A DNA stretch of 5,858 nt. Origin: Chloroflexales bacterium (GTDB taxonomy: Bacteria; Chloroflexota; Chloroflexia; Chloroflexales; Chloroflexaceae). A model generated the notes under the pieces. It was not told the DNA's origin. It made no database searches and saw nothing but the letters and a program-made list of their open reading frames with translations. Shown piece after piece: positions 1 to 5,304 of the stretch (positions are counted from its first letter, which is position 1; each line of letters starts with the position of its first letter). The translations under genes and the position numbers were made by a program. Location: positions 1 through 5,858 of the forward strand of contig JAAXUL010000533.1 in the NCBI GenBank assembly GCA_013336035.1, read 5' to 3'.

Positions 1-245
1 CGATGGTGGGCCAGCCAGCGCCGGCCGCCCGGAGGTCGGCCGCCGGGCTGACGCAGCGCGAGCACGAGGTCGCGGCGCTGGTCGCCCAGGGGCGCTCAAA
101 CCGGGCGATTGCCGAGGCGCTGGTGATCAGCGAGCGGACCGCCGAGCATCATGTCGCCAACATCCTCGCCAAGCTCGACTTCTCCTCGCGTGCCCAGATC
201 GCCGCCTGGGTGGTAGCGGCAGCGCACGCTCCCGGCGATAGCTAG
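1..245 (+). CDS. LuxR-family regulator, C-terminal HTH domain (5' partial)
   Basis: This is the end of a transcriptional regulator whose body lies left of the window; the frame is open to the window edge, so the ATG at position 3 need not be a start. About 80 residues are visible. Residues 16-71 (counted from that ATG) form a typical LuxR/GerE winged DNA-binding domain: L-T-x-R-E at 16-20, the G-R-S-N-R-A-I-A segment at 30-37, then I-S-E-R-T-A-E-H-H-V at 42-51, which is the recognition helix, and I-L-A-K-L at 54-58. The E-H-H-V variant is common in LuxR tails attached to large ATPase or sensor modules, but no such module is visible here. It converges on the minus-strand cluster, so it is not part of that operon. 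The family assignment is firm; target genes and signal are unknown. Confidence 0.85.
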   Translation, partial: MVGQPAPAARRSAAGLTQREHEVAALVAQGRSNRAIAEALVISERTAEHHVANILAKLDFSSRAQIAAWVVAAAHAPGDS

Positions 246-300
246 CCCGTACACCACCTGCACCAGAAAGATGGGTGCTTCCTCCACCGATGCCCGCCCT

Positions 301-338
301 CCGGGAGCAGGCTCTGCTGCCGGTGCCGCATCTGCGGC
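301..338. terminator. Tandem stem-loops between convergent genes (possible bidirectional terminator)
   Basis: Two adjacent inverted repeats fill the gap between the LuxR stop and the SulP-remnant stop. The first, 301-323, pairs CCGG and AGCAG with CTGCT and CCGG around a 3-nt loop, with one G-G mismatch. The second, 325-338, is GCCGCA-TC-TGCGGC, a 6-bp perfect stem (5-bp with a 4-nt loop in practice). Position between convergent genes suggests transcription termination on both strands. Neither strand has a run of T after the stem, so this is not a canonical intrinsic terminator. Confidence 0.35.
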
Positions 339-346
339 GTGGCACT

Positions 347-835
347 CTAGCGGCTGATACCTACTTCGCAGGGAATTTTGTCAACCGGGCGATGCCGCCG
401 GACTGGCCGCACGGCCCGGACGAAGGCTAGCGAGAGGGCGGGGATGAGCAGGCTCGGTACGAGCTCCAGCGCCGGCAGCACTGGCATCGGCAGCGAGCGA
501 GGGATGTCGGCGACGTCCCTGGCCAGGGCGATCTGCTCGGCGCCGGCCAGGGGGACGGCCAGCGAGACGAAGAACAGCGCCACTACCATCCCCAGGGCCT
601 TCAGGCGCGTCCGCTCCAGGGTCAGGATCAGGATGATCGTCAGCATCCCGGCCGCCAGGGTCGGCACGTGGACCTGGTCCAGATTGCGCAGCAGGTCGAA
701 GGTTCCGACCACACGGTTCGGCCCCGAGCTGCGATAGCCGGTAAAGGTGTCCAGCTGTCCCAGGATGATCAGCAGGGCCACGGCGTTGACGAAGCCGACC
801 ATGGAGGCATTGTTCTGGTCTCTGGCGTGCCGCAA
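347..835 (-). pseudogene. SulP-family anion/sulfate permease remnant, truncated at both ends
   Basis: The readable frame runs from a TTG at 835 (or the ATG at 802) to a TAG at 347, at most 162 residues against roughly 480-560 for an intact SulP transporter. Residues 12-34 carry the conserved SulP block V-G-F-V-N-A-V-A-L-L-I-I-L-G-Q-L followed by T-G-Y, which lies in the membrane core of the family, well after the N-terminus. Hydrophobic segments lie at about 13-28, 58-73, 79-98 and 122-140. The usual N-terminal helices and the signature region before this block are missing: an in-frame TGA sits just upstream, and the HAD stop is 17 nt away. The C-terminal half and the STAS domain are also missing; after the S-L-A-F at about 135-138 the sequence turns into an Arg-rich tail unlike SulP and stops. 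The other frames below 430 show no continuation. In full-length form it would be a proton- or sodium-coupled inner-membrane carrier for sulfate or another anion. A short expressed membrane protein is possible but transport is very unlikely. Confidence 0.75.
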
Positions 836-852
836 GCTGGGCTTTCACACAA

Positions 853-1800
853 TCAACCGCCGCCGACATCCGGGAAGACCTGACGCCAGTCATCGCGCAT
901 GCTGACGATCGTCCAGCTTTGGGTGCGGGCCGCCTCCAGGGCCCGCTCGGCGCCCGCCGTGTAGGCGAACTCCCGCTCGGCGTCGTCGTGCAGCAGGAGC
1001 AGGCGCAGCGCCGGCAGCGATAGGCCGCCGGCGTACTGGAGCATCGGCAGGTCGCCGTTTGAGTTGCCCACGGCAAGGAGGGGCCGGCGCCCGACAACAT
1101 CCCAGATCTGAATTGGCTTGCCCGGGCCGTCGTCCACCACATCGAGCTCGCCCCGCTGCACGATCGTCCCCACACCGTCGCGCAGCTCGTAGGCGTACGC
1201 CACAGTGCTGCCGATCACGCGCTCGCGGGGGATGCCGTAGAGTTTCTCCGCGATGCCGCGGAGAAACTCGCGCCCGCTCCCCGAGACGATGTAGCAGGTA
1301 AAGCTGTGGCCCTCGAGAAAACGCAGCAGCTCGAGCATCGGCTGGTAGATAACGGCGGCGTAGGTGCGACCGAGGGTGGCGTGCCGCTCGTGGGCCACAA
1401 AGGCCGCAGCCTCGGCCTCGACCTCCTCGACGGCGCGGCCATCGGCGAGGGCGAGGATGCCCCCAAGCACGAGCTTCACGTCGGTGTCATCGCCCTGGTA
1501 GTAGCGGGTGATCGCCCCGCCCAGCCAGGCGTAGTCCTTGTGGTACGCCGCCTGCCACGGCTGCCGCTCGCGCAGGGCCGGGTCGTGCTCGGCCTGCGCG
1601 GCGAACTTGCGCAGCAGGAGGTCGAGCTGCGCGTACATCGGCTTCTCGCACCAGAGGGTGCCATCGTTGTCGAAGACGGCGACCCGCCCGGCGGGCGGCA
1701 CGTAGCCCGGGCCGGCCTCGTCGGCGACAGCGGTCACGAAGTCGAGGATCGCCTGTCGGGCCGGCGTGTCGTTCCAGCTGGGGAGGCTGTTATGTGTCAT
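853..1800 (-). CDS. HAD-superfamily phosphohydrolase
   Basis: This 315-residue protein has all four haloacid-dehalogenase motifs. Motif I is D-N-D-G-T at 44-48, with D44 the expected nucleophile and D46 the general acid/base. Motif II is the Ser of I-V-S-G-S-G at 171-176. Motif III is K228. Motif IV is G-N-S-N-G-D at 245-250. The insertion of about 120 residues between motifs I and II is a helical cap of the C1 type, so the substrate is probably a small phosphorylated molecule; which one is not readable. There is no signal peptide or membrane helix, so it should act in the cytoplasm. The W-C-E-K-P just after motif I marks a subgroup of SerB-like HAD proteins annotated simply as HAD hydrolases. 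It lies 42 nt after the sulfatase in the same direction and is presumably co-transcribed. The ATG at 1800 is the only start that keeps the N-terminus, yet no Shine-Dalgarno precedes it; the intercistronic hairpin lies just upstream. The family call is firm and the function in the cluster unknown. Confidence 0.9.
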   Translation of the reverse strand: MTHNSLPSWNDTPARQAILDFVTAVADEAGPGYVPPAGRVAVFDNDGTLWCEKPMYAQLDLLLRKFAAQAEHDPALRERQPWQAAYHKDYAWLGGAITRYYQGDDTDVKLVLGGILALADGRAVEEVEAEAAAFVAHERHATLGRTYAAVIYQPMLELLRFLEGHSFTCYIVSGSGREFLRGIAEKLYGIPRERVIGSTVAYAYELRDGVGTIVQRGELDVVDDGPGKPIQIWDVVGRRPLLAVGNSNGDLPMLQYAGGLSLPALRLLLLHDDAEREFAYTAGAERALEAARTQSWTIVSMRDDWRQVFPDVGGG

Positions 1801-1813
1801 AGATTAAGGGGGC

Positions 1814-1836
1814 GTGGGAGAACCCGGTTCCCCCAC
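1814..1836 (-). promoter_or_regulatory. Intercistronic RNA hairpin between sulfatase and HAD genes
   Basis: In the minus-strand transcript, GUGGGGGAAC and GUUCUCCCAC flank a 3-nt CGG loop, giving ten consecutive pairs, one of them G-U. On the plus strand the same position would be an A-C mismatch, so the fold is favoured in the operon transcript. It starts 6 nt after the sulfatase stop codon and ends 13 nt before the HAD start. No U-run follows directly, so an attenuating, processing or 3'-end-stabilising role is as likely as termination. Confidence 0.45.
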
Positions 1837-1842
1837 ACCATA

Positions 1843-3381
1843 TTAGTTGTTGCTCAGGGCCTGCTCCATCTTCTCCATGACCTGGTCGATGCTGAAGCTG
1901 GCCGCCTTCATACGCGGCGTGAACTCCTGGAAGGTGGCGAGGAACTGCTGCACGATGAACTGGGCCGCGTACATGATGTAGGCCCGGTCGATCATCCAGT
2001 CCCAGTAGGTGTTCGAGGTAATGTCCGCCCGCTCGTACGGGTCGGTGCGCAGGTTGAAGAACTTGGGGATGCGCAGGAAGACGAACGGCTCGGCCCAGAT
2101 CTGCACCGTCCCCTGCATGCGCTGCTCGGCGAAAACGACCTTCCAGTTGTCGTAGCGCATCGACACCAGGTCGCCGTCGTCCGAGAAGTAGAAGAAGCCC
2201 TGCCGTGGGCCCTTCGCCACCTCGCCGGTGAAGTGCGGCAGGAAGTTGTAGCCGTCCAGGTGCACCCGGTACGTCACATCGCCGACCTGGTGGCCCTGTT
2301 TGAGCTTCGCGCCGATCTCCGGCTCACCGGCGGCGGCCAGCAGGGTTGGCAGCCAGTCCTCGAGGCTGATGATCTCGTTGGAGACAGCGCCTGCCTTGAT
2401 TCTGGCGGGCCAGCGCACCAGCATCGGCACCCGGAACGCGCCCTCCCAGTTTGAGTTCTTCTCGTTGCGGAAAGGGGTCATCGCGCCGTCGGGCCAGGTG
2501 TTCATGTGCGGGCCGTTGTCGGTCGAATACATCACGATCGTGTCCTCGGCGATGCCAAGCTCGTCGAGCAGGTCGAGCATTCGGCCCACGTGCTTGTCGT
2601 GCTCGACCATCACATCGTGGTACTCGGACTGCCAGCGCCCGGCCTGGCCGAGCACGTGGGCCGGCGGGTGGACGCGGAAGTGCATCCAGGTGGTGTTGAG
2701 CCAGATGAAGAAGGGCTGCTCGTCGTCGTGGGCGCGCTTGACGAAGTCCTGGGCGGCGTCGACGAACTCGACGTCGCAGGTCTCCATGCGCTTGCGGGTC
2801 AGGGGGCCGAGCTCCTCAATGCGCTGCTTGCCGACGCGGCCCCAGCGGGGGTGCTCGGTCGGGTCGTCCTCGTCGGTGGCCCAGGAGTGGATCATGCCCC
2901 GCGGCCCGAACATCTGCTTGAAGTTGGGGAAGTCCGCCTCCGGCGGGTAGTCCACGTGCTCGGGCTCCTCCTCGGCGTTGAGGTGGTAGAGGTTGCCGAA
3001 GAACTCGTCGAAGCCGTGGGCGGTGGGCAGGTACTTGTTGCGGTCGCCGAGGTGGTTCTTGCCGAACTGGCCGGTGGCGTAGCCGAGGGGCTTGAGCAGC
3101 TCGGCGATGGTGGGGTCCTCGGCCTGAAGGCCCTTATCCGCCCCCGGCATGCCCACCTTGGTGAGGCCGGTGCGGTAGGGGCTCTGGCCGGTGATGAACG
3201 CGGAGCGGCCCGCGGTGCAGCTCTGCTGGCCGTAGCTGTCGGTGAAGCGCATGCCCTCGGAGGCGATACGGTCGATGTTCGGCGTGCGGTAGCCCATCAG
3301 ACCATCGCTGTAGCAGCTCAGGTTGGTGATCCCGATGTCGTCGCCCCAGATGAGCAGGATGTTCGGTCTTCCGTTGGGCAT
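1843..3381 (-). CDS. Type I sulfatase (arylsulfatase family), formylglycine-dependent
   Basis: This enzyme hydrolyses sulfate esters, releasing inorganic sulfate. With the ATG at 3381 it has 512 residues, a normal family length. Visible active-site elements are the metal ligands D14-D15 in I-W-G-D-D-I-G, the maturation motif C55-T-A-G-R59 whose Cys becomes formylglycine, the second signature G-K-N-H-L-G with K108 and H110, H234 in W-M-H-F, the metal pair D288-N289 in T-D-N-G-P-H, and K308 before W-E-G-A-F-R-V-P. These match the catalytic set of the Pseudomonas arylsulfatase. C-x-A-x-R rather than C-x-P-x-R is a motif accepted by radical SAM maturases, and such a maturase is encoded upstream. 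There is no signal peptide, so action in the cytoplasm is inferred. The start at 3381 is preferred because homologues begin a few residues before P-N-I-L and a purine-rich GGAAAGCGAG lies before it. The ATG at 3402 would add seven residues but has no ribosome site. The natural substrate cannot be told; aryl specificity is only a family label. Confidence 0.93.
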   Translation of the reverse strand: MPNGRPNILLIWGDDIGITNLSCYSDGLMGYRTPNIDRIASEGMRFTDSYGQQSCTAGRSAFITGQSPYRTGLTKVGMPGADKGLQAEDPTIAELLKPLGYATGQFGKNHLGDRNKYLPTAHGFDEFFGNLYHLNAEEEPEHVDYPPEADFPNFKQMFGPRGMIHSWATDEDDPTEHPRWGRVGKQRIEELGPLTRKRMETCDVEFVDAAQDFVKRAHDDEQPFFIWLNTTWMHFRVHPPAHVLGQAGRWQSEYHDVMVEHDKHVGRMLDLLDELGIAEDTIVMYSTDNGPHMNTWPDGAMTPFRNEKNSNWEGAFRVPMLVRWPARIKAGAVSNEIISLEDWLPTLLAAAGEPEIGAKLKQGHQVGDVTYRVHLDGYNFLPHFTGEVAKGPRQGFFYFSDDGDLVSMRYDNWKVVFAEQRMQGTVQIWAEPFVFLRIPKFFNLRTDPYERADITSNTYWDWMIDRAYIMYAAQFIVQQFLATFQEFTPRMKAASFSIDQVMEKMEQALSNN

Positions 3382-3411
3382 AGGTGTCGTCTCGCTTTCC
3401 ATGTGCGGCAG

Positions 3412-3624
3412 TTAGCGTTGCCGTGCCATACCTTGCCTGAGCGCGAACTGCGAGCCCTCCTTGGGCGGCAGGACCGCGCCGATCAGCCAGAGGATCGGGA
3501 AGAAGATGCCGACCCAGCCAAGCACCCTGTAGCCCTTCTGGAAGGTCAGGCTGCAGACGGTGAAGACGCATGCGATGTAGATGGTGAGCAGCGTGATTGA
3601 CAGGACCCATTCGAGGAAATTCAC
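3412..3624 (-). CDS. Small two-helix membrane protein in sulfatase operon
   Basis: This is a 70-residue hypothetical protein that starts at a GTG and lies between maturase and sulfatase, 26 nt after the former's stop and 30 nt before the preferred start of the latter. A perfect AGGAGG six bases upstream of the GTG makes it a convincing gene despite its size. It has two hydrophobic segments, about 4-26 and 34-53, joined by a short Q-K-G-Y-R loop, and a polar C-terminus beginning P-P-K-E-G and rich in Arg and Gln. Two Cys (19 and 24) lie in the first helix. The W-V-G-I-F-F-P-I-L-W-L-I-G-A pattern followed by P-P-K resembles small uncharacterised two-helix proteins of GC-rich bacteria, but I recognise no named family. 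Co-expression suggests a role in anchoring, transport of substrate or product, or sensing; none is shown. A topology cannot be fixed, since positive residues occur in both loop and tail. Confidence 0.8.
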   Translation of the reverse strand: MNFLEWVLSITLLTIYIACVFTVCSLTFQKGYRVLGWVGIFFPILWLIGAVLPPKEGSQFALRQGMARQR

Positions 3625-3630
3625 GTCCAA

Positions 3631-3636
3631 CCTCCT
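3631..3636 (-). promoter_or_regulatory. Ribosome binding site of the small membrane protein
   Basis: A perfect AGGAGG on the minus strand is followed by the six bases TTGGAC and then the GTG at 3624. It is the strongest Shine-Dalgarno of the cluster and fixes the start of the small gene, which would otherwise be buried in a longer open frame running in from 4278. Confidence 0.85.
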
Positions 3637-3650
3637 GCCAAAAGGCAGCG

Positions 3651-5036
3651 CTACGAAACGGAGAGGCCTCGGGCGGGCGGAGCGCTCGGCTGATCCGGCG
3701 GCGCCCCGTGGCAGTGCTTGAGCTTGCGCCCGCTGCCGCACGGGCAGGGGTCGTTGCGGCCAGCCTTCGCCAGAGCGTGAGCGAACGCGGCCTCTTCGTG
3801 GGCCAGGATCTCCATCACCTCGGCGGCCGGGCGGCCCCGCCGCAGCAGCCCCGCGATCAGCTGTAGCGGCCGGTCGATGTGGGTGAAGAAGTGCTTGTAG
3901 CCGGCGCAGAGGTAGTTCAGCCCGGGCTCGCCGTCCGGCGTCGCGATGAAGCGATTCTTCGGGCACTCGCCGTTGCAGGCGAACAGCACCGGGCACTCGC
4001 GGCAGGAGCGCGGCAGCGTGTCGCGCTTGTCCTGGCCGAAGCGGCGCATCTGCTCCGAGGCCACCAGCTCGATGATCGGCGTGTCCTTGATGTTGCCGAG
4101 CCGGTGCTTCGGCTCCACGAAGTGGTCGCAGGTGTACAGGTCGCCGTTGTGCTCCAGGGCCGGCCCCAGCCCGCAGGTCGCGTCGAAGACGCACATGCGC
4201 GGGCTCATACCGAGCCAGCTGCGGGCAGCGGCCTCGAAGGTCTGCACGAAGATCTTGCCCACGTCGCGGCGCACCCACTCGTCGAAGATCGCCGTCAGGA
4301 AGCGCCCGAACTGCTCGGCGCCCACCGAGCGCTCCGAGACCGTGTCGCCCTCCTGGAGCAGCGCCCGCCCGTCGGCGTTGATCCGCTCGACCACGGGGAT
4401 GAACTGCATCCAGTCGGTGCCGACCTCGTCGCGCAGGAAGCGGTAGACCTCCAGCGGGTGCTCGGCGTTGGCGCTGTTGACGGTGGTGAGCACGTTGTAG
4501 TCGACGCCGTGGCGCTGGAGCAGGCGCAGGCCGCGCATGACCTTCTCAAAGCTCGGCTTGCCGCCCTTGTCGTAGCGGTAGCGGTCGTGGAGCTCGGCAG
4601 GCCCGTCGATGCTGATGCCGACCAGGAAGCCGTGCTCCTTGAGGAAGGCGCACCACTCGTCGGTCAGCAGGGTGCCGTTGGTCTGGATGGTGTGCTCGAA
4701 GCGCATGCCGGGGCGGCGGTGCCGCTCGGCCACGGCCATCGCGCGGCGGAAGAAGTCGAGGCCCATCAGGGTCGGCTCGCCGCCCTGCCAGGCGATCGTG
4801 ATGTGGTCGCTGGTGTGGCCGGCGATCAGCTGGCCGATGTAGGCCTCCAGCACGTCGTCGGCCATGCGGAAGGTCGAGCCAGGGTAGAGCCGCTCCTTGG
4901 CGAGGAAGAAGCAGTAGGCGCAGTCAAGGTTGCAGATCGCCCCGGTGGGCTTGGCCAGGACGTGGAAGGCGGGCGGCCGCTCACGGGGGGCGAAGGCCGG
5001 CGCGGCGATGCTAGCTCCTTCAGCGACGGCGGCCAT
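3651..5036 (-). CDS. Anaerobic-type sulfatase-maturating enzyme (radical SAM/SPASM) with SEC-C tail
   Basis: This enzyme oxidises the active-site Cys (or Ser) of a sulfatase to formylglycine using S-adenosylmethionine radical chemistry in the cytoplasm. From the ATG at 5036 it has 461 residues. The radical SAM cluster motif is C35-N-L-D-C39-A-Y-C42, and G-G-E-P at 85-88 is the SAM-binding motif. The SPASM part has C282, C288, C303, C345, C348, C354, C358 and C377. Their spacing (6, 15, 42, 3, 6, 4, 19) nearly copies that of the Clostridium perfringens enzyme and would bind two auxiliary 4Fe-4S clusters. D304 directly after C303 matches that enzyme's proposed catalytic base. A C-terminal extension carries a SEC-C zinc motif (C431-P-C433, then C442-H443). 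The first gene of the cluster, it precedes its presumed substrate by one small gene. The start at 5036 is chosen because AAGGAG lies five bases upstream and the core begins soon after; the longer frame to 5102 has no such site. The subfamily call rests on the SPASM spacing plus the adjacent sulfatase. Confidence 0.93.
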   Translation of the reverse strand: MAAVAEGASIAAPAFAPRERPPAFHVLAKPTGAICNLDCAYCFFLAKERLYPGSTFRMADDVLEAYIGQLIAGHTSDHITIAWQGGEPTLMGLDFFRRAMAVAERHRRPGMRFEHTIQTNGTLLTDEWCAFLKEHGFLVGISIDGPAELHDRYRYDKGGKPSFEKVMRGLRLLQRHGVDYNVLTTVNSANAEHPLEVYRFLRDEVGTDWMQFIPVVERINADGRALLQEGDTVSERSVGAEQFGRFLTAIFDEWVRRDVGKIFVQTFEAAARSWLGMSPRMCVFDATCGLGPALEHNGDLYTCDHFVEPKHRLGNIKDTPIIELVASEQMRRFGQDKRDTLPRSCRECPVLFACNGECPKNRFIATPDGEPGLNYLCAGYKHFFTHIDRPLQLIAGLLRRGRPAAEVMEILAHEEAAFAHALAKAGRNDPCPCGSGRKLKHCHGAPPDQPSAPPARGLSVS

Positions 5037-5041
5037 GTGCG

Positions 5042-5047
5042 CTCCTT
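5042..5047 (-). promoter_or_regulatory. Ribosome binding site of the sulfatase maturase
   Basis: AAGGAG on the minus strand lies five bases before the ATG at 5036. It decides the start of the maturase in favour of this codon over the in-frame ATG at 5102, which would add 22 residues unlike the family. Confidence 0.75.
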
Positions 5048-5145
5048 CGGGCAGTCGGTATCCGTGTAGCCCTATTACAGCGTATCGCGACTCACAGTGC
5101 ATCGCGCAGACTGACTATTCCTCGCCCGGCCAGCGTGATCAGGGC

Positions 5146-5169
5146 GCGATGATCCATATGGATGATCGC
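5146..5169. promoter_or_regulatory. 24-bp near-perfect palindrome, candidate operator
   Basis: A perfect 12-bp core ATCCATATGGAT (5152-5163) is flanked on each side by a G that breaks symmetry and then by GCGAT and ATCGC, which pair again. Eleven of twelve base pairs are symmetric. The same stretch contains a direct repeat GATGATC at 5148-5154 and 5161-5167. Its size, symmetry and place between divergent genes fit a dimeric repressor site (TetR-, MarR- or GntR-like), but no matching regulator gene is visible next to it. Confidence 0.5.
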
Positions 5170-5304
5170 CGGCCTATCCTGGCGAGCCGGCGGCGAAGGC
5201 TCCAGGTGCATCGTGTCAGGGCGACCAGCATGAGGCACCATAGACCATGCAGCGTCTGGCAACCGAACCCTGACTTCGTATCCCTTGCCTGAGGAGCACC
5301 TACG

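Larger units (their letters stand above)
5037..5304. other. Divergent intergenic control region (maturase operon / MFS gene)
   Basis: This 268-bp gap separates the minus-strand cluster from the plus-strand transporter and must hold both promoters. It is less GC-rich than the genes. A weak minus-strand -10 candidate, TAATAG (5072-5077), lies 35 nt before the maturase start, without a convincing -35. No clear plus-strand promoter was found. It holds the 24-bp palindrome at 5146-5169 and, directly beside it, an inverted repeat with 7-bp arms CGCCGGC (5167-5173) and GCCGGCG (5186-5192). The longer open frames crossing it are not gene-like. Confidence 0.5.

Noticed and set aside
381..1175. Minus-strand frame spanning the HAD 3' end and the SulP remnant
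   Set aside because: The protein is Arg/Pro/Ser-rich without motifs, while the HAD and SulP frames there carry clear family signatures.
1306..2454. Long plus-strand open frame opposite the HAD and sulfatase genes (382 codons)
   Set aside because: It is antisense to two genes with complete catalytic motifs. Its protein is a low-complexity Val/Leu/Gly/Arg-rich sequence typical of reversed frames in GC-rich DNA.
2506..3600. Long plus-strand open frame opposite the sulfatase and small membrane protein (364 codons)
   Set aside because: It has reverse-frame composition, no motif and no plausible ribosome site, and it overlaps real genes throughout.
3625..4278. Upstream extension of the small membrane protein frame into the maturase gene
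   Set aside because: The extension overlaps the maturase in another frame and is Arg/Ala/Pro-rich noise; the AGGAGG and GTG at 3624 define the true start.
3879..5069. Long plus-strand open frame opposite the maturase (396 codons)
   Set aside because: It is an antisense artefact of GC-rich codon bias, with Val/Ala/His-rich low complexity and no recognisable domain.
5037..5102. N-terminal extension of the maturase to the ATG at 5102
   Set aside because: No ribosome site precedes 5102, whereas AAGGAG sits five bases before the ATG at 5036, and the added residues do not look like part of the radical SAM fold.
5167..5192. Inverted repeat CGCCGGC/GCCGGCG as an independent operator or terminator
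   Set aside because: Seven-bp GC-only arms with a 12-nt spacer are expected by chance in DNA this GC-rich, and there is no T-run; it is mentioned only as part of the intergenic region.
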